Shown piece by piece: positions 52,839 to 60,913 of a stretch of DNA of 64,000 nucleotides. The first letter of the stretch is position 1, and each line of letters starts with the position of its first letter. The DNA comes from Salinibacterium sp. G-O1 (lineage in GTDB: Bacteria; Actinomycetota; Actinomycetes; Actinomycetales; Microbacteriaceae): positions 868,001-932,000 of the forward strand of contig NZ_JASISV010000002.1 of NCBI RefSeq assembly GCF_030063305.1. Direction: 5' to 3'. Made by a program: the position numbers and the translations under genes. The notes below the pieces were generated by a model. It was not told where the DNA came from. It made no database searches and saw only the letters and a program-made list of their open reading frames with translations.

Positions 52839-52848
52839 TGTTATTACA
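52839..52848. promoter_or_regulatory. GntR operator between epimerase and rbsA genes
   Basis: TGTTATTACA, same element as at 45099 and 59140, in the 182-bp divergent region. A plausible rbsA promoter (TTTCAC 52853-52858, 17 bp, TACATT 52876-52881) lies just beside it. Confidence 0.55.
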
Positions 52849-52974
52849 CGTCTTTCACTATCCAGGATAATTAGATACATTGAGATACAAGTTACGCTGG
52901 CCCGGCCCTCAACCGCCCATCGGACCTCCCCCAGCAACAACCCCGGCACAACCTCCAACGAAGCAGGTAAACGA

Positions 52975-54480
52975 GTGACTGAACCCATCCTCAAAGTCGA
53001 GGGGATCAGCAAAAGCTTCCCCGGCGTGAAGGCCCTCGACAACGTTCACCTTGAGGTTCACCCCGGCGAAGTTCTCGTCCTCGTGGGCGAGAACGGTGCT
53101 GGCAAGTCTTCCCTGATGAAGATCCTTTCCGGCATCTACACCAAAGACGCCGGCCGGATCTTCTTCGAAGGCAAGGAAGTCGAGATCGCGAGTCCGCTGC
53201 ACGCGCAGCACCTCGGCGTGACGATCATCCATCAGGAAATGAACCTGATGTCAGACCTGACTGTCGCCCAGAACATCTACATCGGCCGGGAGCCGATGAT
53301 CGGCCCCTTCCTCTCGGAAGCGAAGCTGAATAAGACTGCAAGCGATCTGCTCGAGCGGCTGAACATCAACCTCAACGCAAAGCAGCACGTTGGCGAACTC
53401 ACCGTCGCCAAACAACAGATGGTCGAGATTGCCAAGGCGCTGTCGTTCAACGCCAAGGTGCTCATCATGGATGAGCCAACCTCCGCCCTCACCGACACCG
53501 AGGTGGAGGTGCTGTTCACCCTCATCGAGCAGCTGAAAGCCTCTGGCACTGCCATCATCTACATCTCGCACCGGATGGATGAGCTCAAGCGGCTCGCCGA
53601 CCGAGTGACAGTGCTTCGGGATGGTTCCTACATCGGATCACTGAACAAGGACGAGATCGACATCCCGAAGGTCATCGAGATGATGGTCGGCCGTCACATT
53701 GATGAGGGCACCAGGCCGGCAATTCGGGACAAAACGTCGAACGAGACTGTGCTGCGCGTGCGCGGACTGTCGACCAAGTCATTGCTGAGGGACGTATCGT
53801 TCGATCTTCACCGCGGTGAGATCCTCGGCTTCGCTGGCCTCATGGGTGCCGGGCGGACAGAGACGGCGCGAGCCATCATCAAGGCCGATCCGACCACGGG
53901 CGGAACCGTCGAATATGAGGGAAAGGTCGCGCGGATCAAGCAGCCAGCGGATGCCGTTCGGCTCGGCATCGGTTACCTGTCCGAAGACCGCAAACTGCTG
54001 GGGCTGATGCTCGAGCAGGATGTCACCTTCAACACGATCCTCGCGTCGCTGCCTACCTTCACCGACAGCATCGGCATCGTGCGGGATGGGAAAGCGAAAA
54101 CCATCGCCCGCGACAAGGTCTCGGAACTTCGCATCAAGACCCCTTCCATCGGCCAGATGGTGAAGCTTCTCTCGGGCGGAAACCAGCAGAAGGTCGTCAT
54201 TGCGAAGTGGCTCGTGCGCGACTGCGACGTGCTGATCTTCGACGAACCGACGCGAGGTATCGACGTCGGTGCCAAAGAAGAGATCTACGCGCTTCTTCAG
54301 CTGCTTGCGGCCGAAGGCAAGTCCATCATCGTCATCTCATCCGAGCTCCCAGAGATCCTGCGCGTTGCCAATCGCGTCATCGTCATGGCCGGCGGACGAA
54401 TCACCGGGGAACTCCACAACGAAGAAGCCAGTCAGGAGAAAATCATGCACCTTGCAACACACGGCGGTGGCGACGAATGA
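52975..54480 (+). CDS. Sugar ABC transporter ATP-binding protein (RbsA-like, double ATPase)
   Basis: A 501-residue fused ATPase of the ribose/galactose class. Domain 1 has Walker A GENGAGKSSLMK and Walker B LIMDEPTSALTD. Domain 2 has the degenerate P-loop GLMGAGRTE, signature LSGGNQQKVVIAKWL and LIFDEPTRGIDVG. GTG start at 52975. The stop is followed within 45 bases by the permease start, and the binding protein comes last. Confidence 0.93.
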   Translation: MTEPILKVEGISKSFPGVKALDNVHLEVHPGEVLVLVGENGAGKSSLMKILSGIYTKDAGRIFFEGKEVEIASPLHAQHLGVTIIHQEMNLMSDLTVAQNIYIGREPMIGPFLSEAKLNKTASDLLERLNINLNAKQHVGELTVAKQQMVEIAKALSFNAKVLIMDEPTSALTDTEVEVLFTLIEQLKASGTAIIYISHRMDELKRLADRVTVLRDGSYIGSLNKDEIDIPKVIEMMVGRHIDEGTRPAIRDKTSNETVLRVRGLSTKSLLRDVSFDLHRGEILGFAGLMGAGRTETARAIIKADPTTGGTVEYEGKVARIKQPADAVRLGIGYLSEDRKLLGLMLEQDVTFNTILASLPTFTDSIGIVRDGKAKTIARDKVSELRIKTPSIGQMVKLLSGGNQQKVVIAKWLVRDCDVLIFDEPTRGIDVGAKEEIYALLQLLAAEGKSIIVISSELPEILRVANRVIVMAGGRITGELHNEEASQEKIMHLATHGGGDE

Positions 54481-54524
54481 GCCTTCAGACCGATTCCGGA
54501 CCGTCCACGAAAGGGAAAAAAGAC

Positions 54525-55511
54525 ATGACAGTCGCCGCTGAAAAACAGGGCGGAGGAGTTCTGGCCTTCGTCAAGAAGCAGGCGCAGCAGTCGCTCGCGT
54601 TCGGCACCCTGATCATCCTGGTGGTCTTCTTCTCGATCGCGAGCCCCGCCTTCCTCACCTGGCCGAACATCTCGGGTGTTTTGCTGGCGACAGCCGTGAT
54701 CGGCATCCTCGCGCTCGGCACGACCTTCGTCATCATCACGGGCGGCATCGACCTCTCGATCGGTACAGGCATGACGCTTGCGGCCGTCATGACGGGTGTC
54801 TTCATCGTGAACATCGGCCTCCCGGTGTGGCTGGGAGTGCTCGGTGGCGTGCTGACCGGCGGTCTGATGGGATTCGTCAACGGGGTCAATATCGCTTTCC
54901 TCCGCCTTCCTCCCTTCATCGCGACGCTGGCCATGATGTTGATCGCGCAGGGCCTGTCGCTCATCATCTCCGGCGTTCGCCCGATCTACTTCTCGGGCAT
55001 CGCCGACGACTTCAAGCTGATCGCACTGGGCACCCTGATCCCCGGGCTCCCCAATGCCGTGCTCATCACGATCGTCGCAGCGCTCATAGCCTTCGTCGTG
55101 CTGGGAAAGACGATCCTGGGGCGCTACACGTTCTCTATCGGCTCGAACGAGGAGGCAACGCGACTGTCCGGCGTCAACACCCGCCGATGGAAGGTCATGA
55201 TTTACACCTTCGCCGGGCTCTTCACGGGAGTTGCCGGAGTCGTCATCGCCTCGCGACTCGACTCAGCCCAGCCTCAGTTGGGCGTCGGCTACGAGCTGCA
55301 GGCCATTGCAGCAGTCATCATCGGTGGTACCTCGCTCCTGGGCGGGCGAGGCTCCATCCTCGGAACCGTGATTGGCGCGCTCATTATGAGCGTGGTGATC
55401 AACGGCCTGCGAATCATGTCGATCCAGACCGAATGGCAGAACGTTGTCGTCGGAATCGTCATCCTGATCGCCGTCTACTTCGACACGCTCCGCAACCGCG
55501 CGAGCGCGTGA
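54525..55511 (+). CDS. Sugar ABC transporter permease (RbsC-like)
   Basis: A 328-residue permease of the RbsC/AraH class with about nine or ten membrane segments (TTFVIITGGIDLSIGTGM, GGTSLLGGRGSILGTVIGAL). ATG at 54525 has GAAAGG upstream; ATG at 54477, overlapping the rbsA stop as ATGA, would add 16 low-complexity residues and cannot be excluded. Part of a GntR-regulated importer. Confidence 0.9.
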   Translation: MTVAAEKQGGGVLAFVKKQAQQSLAFGTLIILVVFFSIASPAFLTWPNISGVLLATAVIGILALGTTFVIITGGIDLSIGTGMTLAAVMTGVFIVNIGLPVWLGVLGGVLTGGLMGFVNGVNIAFLRLPPFIATLAMMLIAQGLSLIISGVRPIYFSGIADDFKLIALGTLIPGLPNAVLITIVAALIAFVVLGKTILGRYTFSIGSNEEATRLSGVNTRRWKVMIYTFAGLFTGVAGVVIASRLDSAQPQLGVGYELQAIAAVIIGGTSLLGGRGSILGTVIGALIMSVVINGLRIMSIQTEWQNVVVGIVILIAVYFDTLRNRASA

Positions 55512-55582
55512 CGAAGGCCCAGCACCAACCTGTCCAACCGTCGGCGGCACCCGCCGTCACCGATAAATAAAATGGAGTACCA

Positions 55583-56572
55583 ATGAAATACGGTAGAAAA
55601 CTCGCTTTCGCCGCAATCACAGTCGCCGCTCTCTCGGTAGCCGCCTGCTCGTCAGGTGACACGTCAGGAGGAACCTCAGACGGCTCAGGATCGGGCGACC
55701 AGCCCTACATCGCGCTTGTCTCCAAGGGCTTCCAGCACCAGTTCTGGCAGGCAGTGAAGCAGGGCGCAGAGGAGAAGGCCGCAGAGCTCGGTGTGACAGT
55801 CACCTTCGACGGTCCGGCCTCCGAGACGGAGGTGGATGCTCAGCTTCAGATGCTGCAGACCGCCATCGACAAGAAGCCGATCGCGATCGGCTACGCATCG
55901 CTCGACCCCAAGGCGTGCATCCCCCTCTACGACGCCGCCAAGGCTGCTGGAATCCCCATCGTCGAATTCGACGCTCCGTGCGACAGCGACTATTCGCAGA
56001 ACCTTTCCGCGACTGACAGCAAAGTAGCTGGCGCTCTCGCAGCCGAGCACATGGCTGATCTGATCGGTGGTTCCGGCGAGGTAGCCATCGTCGGCCACAG
56101 CCAGATTAACTCCACCGGTGTGGAGCGTCGGGATGGCTTCGTCGACAAGATCGAAGCTGACTACCCGGACATCAAGATCGTCGACATCCAGTACGGCGAC
56201 GGTGACCACCTGAAGTCGGCCGACATCGCCAAAGCGATGATCGCCGCGCACCCGAACCTCAAGGGGCTCTACGGAACCAACGAGGGTTCGGCCATCGGTG
56301 TCGTCAACGCTGCGACCGAGCTTGGGCTGGAGCCAGGCAAGCTCACCATCATCGGCTTCGACTCCGGTGCAGCGCAGATCAATGCGATCAAGAGCGGCCT
56401 CATGGCCGGTGCGATCACCCAGGACCCGATCGGCATCGGAAAGTCCGTTGTTGAGGCTGCCTTCAAGGCATCCAAGGGCGAGAAGCTCGACAAGTTCACC
56501 GACACCGGCTCGTTCTGGTACGACTCCACCAACATCGACGACCCCAAGATCGCCGCGGTGCTCTACCAGTAG
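55583..56572 (+). CDS. Sugar ABC transporter substrate-binding lipoprotein (RbsB-like)
   Basis: A 329-residue periplasmic-binding-protein type I lipoprotein: lipobox VAACS (Cys near 22), Ser/Gly-rich linker, then YIALVSKGFQHQFWQAVKQG, PIVEFDAP and TIIGFDSGAAQINAIKSG. It binds the imported sugar; ligand not deducible from sequence. GGAG five bases before the ATG. A strong bidirectional hairpin follows. Confidence 0.9.
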   Translation: MKYGRKLAFAAITVAALSVAACSSGDTSGGTSDGSGSGDQPYIALVSKGFQHQFWQAVKQGAEEKAAELGVTVTFDGPASETEVDAQLQMLQTAIDKKPIAIGYASLDPKACIPLYDAAKAAGIPIVEFDAPCDSDYSQNLSATDSKVAGALAAEHMADLIGGSGEVAIVGHSQINSTGVERRDGFVDKIEADYPDIKIVDIQYGDGDHLKSADIAKAMIAAHPNLKGLYGTNEGSAIGVVNAATELGLEPGKLTIIGFDSGAAQINAIKSGLMAGAITQDPIGIGKSVVEAAFKASKGEKLDKFTDTGSFWYDSTNIDDPKIAAVLYQ

Positions 56573-56592
56573 GACCCACCAGTAAAACCATG

Positions 56593-56622
56593 GGAGCCCC
56601 TCACCATCCGGTGAGGGGCTCC
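56593..56622. terminator. Bidirectional terminator between rbsB and the PTE-family gene
   Basis: A perfect 13-bp stem GGAGCCCCTCACC-ATCC-GGTGAGGGGCTCC between two convergent genes, 20 bases after the rbsB stop. Confidence 0.85.
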
Positions 56623-56628
56623 TCTGGG

Positions 56629-57591
56629 TTACACCGTGTCGAGAAAGTGCGCAGGGTTGGTGACGGTGAGCTGGTGGACCGTCTCGGCGCCGACTAAGTC
56701 GCGCAGGCGTGGCAGGTAGCGATCACCCAGGTAGGCCAGCCCCGGCATGCCGCCGTACGAGATGTATCTTGTCGCTCGAGCGACATCGCCCCCGAGGAGA
56801 ATGCGGTGCTCTCCCCCGCCGACTATCACCCGCTCGGTGAGCTTCAGCAGTTGTTCGTCGGCGAACAGATTCATTCTGGCGGCCCCATCGTAGCCCAGCC
56901 ACGCACCGCGATCGACGAGCTCGAGATGCAGACCCGCATCGAGCACGCGGTCAGCGTGGGCGAGGACTACGCGGTCTGCCGCGACCCCCTGCGCTTCGAG
57001 GATGTCGAGCATCTCGTGGGCAGCCGTGCAGAATTCCAGATGGACCATCACCGGGCGTGAGGTCTCACGATGAGCCGATGCGACGGCATCCAGCGTCTGC
57101 CGCTCGAAGCGGGAGATCGCCCAGTAGTCGATGCCGGCCTTGATCACTCCGGCACGCACCGGCTCTCCCGCAGGCGACTGCGCGATGGGCGCGTGAGGGT
57201 CGAGGGCGCGCTGACCATCGCTGACGGGCATCCCCTGCTCGATGTCGGCGATAAACAGTGCAGCGCGCGCGTCGGCGTCCAGCGCTCTGAGTGGATGATC
57301 GGAGCAGTAATGCGCATCGCGGTGCGCACCGGTAGTGGCGACGATGCGGAGCTGGGTGGCGGCGCTAATGCGTGCCAGAGCGGCAGGGTCGCGCCCCAGA
57401 CCCACAGGCGTCGCGTCGATCATCGCGGCAAAGCCGCTCTGCCTGAGCAGCAGCGCCTCCGACTGCGACGCCGCCTCGTCGGTGAGCTCATCCCCGACGA
57501 GCAAGGGGCTGATCTGGAAAAGGTGCTCGTGATAGTTCGTTGCACCGAGGTCTGAGGCCGGTATGTCCCCGAGCACCGTGCGGATGGCCAC
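56629..57591 (-). CDS. Phosphotriesterase-family metal-dependent hydrolase (probable sugar lactonase)
   Basis: A 320-residue PTE-family amidohydrolase with a full binuclear site: H21 and H23 (NYHEHLF), bridging K151 (GVIKAGIDYW), H184, H212 and D269. Members beside sugar kinases hydrolyse (phospho)furanose lactones, so a lactone in this sugar pathway is more likely than an organophosphate. GTG at 57591 shares one base with the stop of the kinase gene, with GGGGAG upstream. Confidence 0.82.
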   Translation of the reverse strand: MAIRTVLGDIPASDLGATNYHEHLFQISPLLVGDELTDEAASQSEALLLRQSGFAAMIDATPVGLGRDPAALARISAATQLRIVATTGAHRDAHYCSDHPLRALDADARAALFIADIEQGMPVSDGQRALDPHAPIAQSPAGEPVRAGVIKAGIDYWAISRFERQTLDAVASAHRETSRPVMVHLEFCTAAHEMLDILEAQGVAADRVVLAHADRVLDAGLHLELVDRGAWLGYDGAARMNLFADEQLLKLTERVIVGGGEHRILLGGDVARATRYISYGGMPGLAYLGDRYLPRLRDLVGAETVHQLTVTNPAHFLDTV

Positions 57592-59084
57592 TAGCGGCTG
57601 CTCCCCGTGTACCAGGGCTCCAGTGCACGATAGGCATCGGTGAATTCCGCGTGGCGCCGAACGTAGTTTCGGTGACGATCGAGGTCTGGTGTGAATTCCG
57701 CGATTACTTCGCTCAGGTCGCGAGCGGCCCCGAAGTCGGTGAGTCCGAGCCCGACTGCTCCCGTTACGGCAGCGCCGAGGCTGTTTGCCTCGCTGACCAC
57801 CGTGCGGCGCCGCACTGGCACACCCCACACATCGGCGAGCAGGCGCAGCAGTGGGTCGCTGGCGGCGGCCCCTCCGACGGCATCGATGCGGTCGATGGTC
57901 GCTCCCGCTTCCGCGAACGCCTGGATGCAGCTGAAGAGGTTGAAGGCAACGCCCTCGAGAACCGCGCGGGTGAGGTGCGCGCGTCCGTGGTGACGGCTGA
58001 GGCCGACGAAGGCGGCACGGGCATCCGGATTCCACCACGGCGACCGCTCGCCGAGCAGGTAGGGCAGGAAGTACAGGCCGTCAACGTCGTCGGCGACGTC
58101 TTCGCTTTCCGCGACCAGCCCGCTCACTCCGGGATTCGCGGGATCGGCCGAGAGCACCTCGCTGATCCAGGCGATGGATGCTCCACCCGCCTGCATTGTC
58201 GCCGTGGGCACGAACATCCCGGGAACAACGTGATCGAACGTGAAGGTGCGCATCGCCGGGTCATGCACCGGGGCTTCGCTGGCGAAGGAGATCCAGGATG
58301 ACGTCCCGAGGCACACGTACGCGCCGTCAGACGGCGAAACGACCCCGGATCCAACTGCGGCAATCGGGCCGTCGCCGCCGCCCATGACCACTCGCACCGA
58401 ACGTGAGAGCCCCAGAGCCTCCGCCGCTGACGCGCTGAGAGCGCCAACGACGTCGGTCGATTCGCGGATCTCAGGGAAGAGCGCCCGATCCAGTCCAGCG
58501 GCGGCAAGCACATCGGCTGACCACTCCCCCGTTTTCTGGTCATAGGCGTTCGTGCCGGACGCGTCAGATCGATCGGTCGCGAGGGTTCCGGTCAGCCGGT
58601 GTACGACGTAATCCTTGGCCAGAGCGATGTGGCGCACGCGAGCGAAGGTCTGCGGCTCATTGTCGCGAACCCACATGACCTTCTCTACGGAGTACGTGGG
58701 GTCGATCCGGTGCCCGAGGAGCCCGTACGCGTATTCGGCTCCGAGCGCGGCCTTCAACTGTGCGGCCTGCTGGGAACTGCGGCTGTCTGCCCAGATGATC
58801 GCGGGACGCACCGGCTCGTAGGCTGCGTCGAGCAACACTGCACCCATCATCTGGCCGCTCACAACGAGTCCGGCCACCGATCCGGGGTCTGTTCCCGAGC
58901 TTTCAGTGAGCTGCCGCGTGGCCGACACGACGGCGTTCCACCAGTCCGCCGGGTCCTGCTCGGCGATGCCTCCCGTGGCGAAATGTGCCCCGTACGACAC
59001 CGTCACCGACGCGAGGAGTCGGCCTTCATCGGTATGGAGCGAAGCCTTGTTGCCGGTGGTGCCGAGGTCGTGGGCGATGAGCAT
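57591..59084 (-). CDS. FGGY-family carbohydrate kinase (xylulokinase-like)
   Basis: A 497-residue FGGY kinase (MLIAHDLGTTGNKASLHTDE, VSGQMMGAVLLD, IIWADSRSSQQ, GLYFLPYLLGERSPWWNPDA, DAVGGAASDPLL-like IDAVGGAAASDPLL). It phosphorylates a ketose or polyol; D-xylulose fits if the pathway is D-arabinose to D-ribulose to D-xylulose. Its upstream region carries a pair of GntR sites. Followed at once by the PTE-family gene. Confidence 0.87.
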   Translation of the reverse strand: MLIAHDLGTTGNKASLHTDEGRLLASVTVSYGAHFATGGIAEQDPADWWNAVVSATRQLTESSGTDPGSVAGLVVSGQMMGAVLLDAAYEPVRPAIIWADSRSSQQAAQLKAALGAEYAYGLLGHRIDPTYSVEKVMWVRDNEPQTFARVRHIALAKDYVVHRLTGTLATDRSDASGTNAYDQKTGEWSADVLAAAGLDRALFPEIRESTDVVGALSASAAEALGLSRSVRVVMGGGDGPIAAVGSGVVSPSDGAYVCLGTSSWISFASEAPVHDPAMRTFTFDHVVPGMFVPTATMQAGGASIAWISEVLSADPANPGVSGLVAESEDVADDVDGLYFLPYLLGERSPWWNPDARAAFVGLSRHHGRAHLTRAVLEGVAFNLFSCIQAFAEAGATIDRIDAVGGAAASDPLLRLLADVWGVPVRRRTVVSEANSLGAAVTGAVGLGLTDFGAARDLSEVIAEFTPDLDRHRNYVRRHAEFTDAYRALEPWYTGSSR

Positions 59085-59139
59085 GGTGTCAGACTCCGTT
59101 CGTGAGTGGCCCGGTCACGACAACGCCACAGTGCGTACA

Positions 59140-59172
59140 TGTTATTACACGTAGATCCTACGTGTAAGTACA
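59140..59172. promoter_or_regulatory. Paired GntR operator upstream of the FGGY kinase
   Basis: TGTTATTACA (59140-59149) and, inverted, TGTAAGTACA (59163-59172) share a perfect internal inverted repeat TTACACGTAG-ATC-CTACGTGTAA (59145-59167). It lies between the isomerase stop and the kinase start. Confidence 0.7.
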
Positions 59173-59189
59173 GGAGCTGCGTCCCCGGC

Positions 59190-60824
59190 CTAGAGCGAAA
59201 CGTCGCCGATCAGATGCACCTCGACTCCAAGCCGGTCGAAGGCGGCGGCTTTTGCCAGCAGCGCCCTATCGGCCGTCTCGGCATCGGGTGCGTAGACCAC
59301 CTGAGCGTGGTTCGCCTTGTGGCGTGCCATGAACTGATCGCGCGAGACGCCGTGCAAAACGACGTGCGCGATCGGCCACTCCGGGTTCGTCGCGTCCTTG
59401 CGTCGCTGCGTCTCCTCGGCAGGCAAGTCCACGACGGTTCCACGGAAGATGTCGAGGTGCAATCGGCCTTCCGCGATGAACACCCGGCTGATGACGACCT
59501 CGCCCGGTTTGGAGACACCGTTGATCGTCGACCCTCCCGCGGGAAAGAACACTGCGCCCTGGCGCCATCCCTCTGCCTTATCCCAACCGCCCAGATGCGA
59601 CGCCGGCACTGAACCGGAAATCTCGTACACCCACACGAACTGGCCGTCGAAATCCTCACCCCATCGCACGTCATGCAGAGTGTTGTCTGGCACCAGCCCC
59701 ATGGCGGTCCAGACCCGGTCGGTAACGAGAGCGTCGACCGCGACGCCCTCGTCGGCTTCATTGAAGTGCGGGAACGCTCGCCCTTCGTGCAGGACGCGTG
59801 AACCGTCCCGGGATGTCACCGGCGGACGCTCGGTCGTGTTGAGCAGCCCCTCGGCGAGATCCGACGCAGGAACCAGATCTTTCAGACCCTGCTGGTACTG
59901 GATGCCGACGGCGTCGAGTCCGAAATCGTCGGCGATGCGCAGCGTTGCGATGTACATCTTGTACTGCCACATCAGCTGCGCCACCGTCAGCTCGGTCGCT
60001 TCGTCTGTTCCGAGCCGGAAGGTCATCCCGCGATCTGTCAGCCACGTGCCGACCGCTGCCGCTTCCTCATCAGTGACTGTCAGCATCTCGGCGTACAGCG
60101 CTGACTGCGACAGCCGCTCCTTGTACATGCCCAGCGCGTTCAGCAACTCATCGTCGATGATCGCGTTGTACATCCCCATGCAGCCCTCATCGAAAACGCC
60201 GATGATGGCCTTGTCTGCCAGAAGCTGGTCGGCCAGCGCGTAGCCAAGTTCCCGCTCGGGACTGTGCGGCAGGTCAGGAAGGTCACGAACGTGCGATGCG
60301 TCGTGCGTGATGCTGCCGGTCTGGGTCCACTGGGTGAGACCGTCGATGAACCAGTCGTCGGTAAAGTCCACGCTCCACAGCGACGAGTACTTCTTGTCCA
60401 TCTTCGTCAGGCCAGCGTTCAGGCCGAGCAAGCCGACCAGCCCCGGCCAGTCCCCCGCGAAGTTGGCGACGGTGAGGATGGGACCCTGGTGAGTGCGAAG
60501 TCCAGCAAGAACGTGGTGGCTGTACTGCCACACCGCCTCCGCCACGATCAGTGGAACGTCGGTCGGGATGGTCTTGAAAACTTGGAGCCCCATGCGCTGG
60601 CTTGAGATGAACCCGTGCCCCGTGGCAGGGTCGACGCCGTTGGCGCGGATGACGTTCCATCCCAGATTCGCGAGCGCCGCGGTGACATCCGATTCCATCT
60701 GCGCCTGTGTCGGCCAGCCCGCGGCGTTGGCCGACTCGCGCAGGTCGCCGCTCGCGATGAGATACGCGGTCTTCGGCGGAGCGGTCGGGCGTGTGGAGGG
60801 TGCTGGCAGGATGTACGTGCTCAT
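59190..60824 (-). CDS. L-fucose/L-arabinose isomerase-family protein
   Basis: A 544-residue protein with the FucI/AraA-type fold: N-terminal YLIASGDLRESANAAGWPTQ, GPILTVANFAGDWPGLVGLL, FDEGCMGMYNAIIDDELLN, and a C-terminal domain ending HKANHAQVVYAPD. Such enzymes convert aldoses such as L-fucose, D-arabinose or L-arabinose to ketoses. ATG at 60824, with AAAGGA seven bases upstream, is favoured over in-frame codons further up. Belongs with the kinase and epimerase in the second sugar system. Confidence 0.8.
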   Translation of the reverse strand: MSTYILPAPSTRPTAPPKTAYLIASGDLRESANAAGWPTQAQMESDVTAALANLGWNVIRANGVDPATGHGFISSQRMGLQVFKTIPTDVPLIVAEAVWQYSHHVLAGLRTHQGPILTVANFAGDWPGLVGLLGLNAGLTKMDKKYSSLWSVDFTDDWFIDGLTQWTQTGSITHDASHVRDLPDLPHSPERELGYALADQLLADKAIIGVFDEGCMGMYNAIIDDELLNALGMYKERLSQSALYAEMLTVTDEEAAAVGTWLTDRGMTFRLGTDEATELTVAQLMWQYKMYIATLRIADDFGLDAVGIQYQQGLKDLVPASDLAEGLLNTTERPPVTSRDGSRVLHEGRAFPHFNEADEGVAVDALVTDRVWTAMGLVPDNTLHDVRWGEDFDGQFVWVYEISGSVPASHLGGWDKAEGWRQGAVFFPAGGSTINGVSKPGEVVISRVFIAEGRLHLDIFRGTVVDLPAEETQRRKDATNPEWPIAHVVLHGVSRDQFMARHKANHAQVVYAPDAETADRALLAKAAAFDRLGVEVHLIGDVSL

Positions 60825-60913
60825 CTTGGTTCCTTTCATCCGGCGTGGGGTTCGAGGCTCAGAGCACAAAACTCGCAGAACATCCTCGGCTGCGCCGAGA
60901 TCCACGGTACCCG

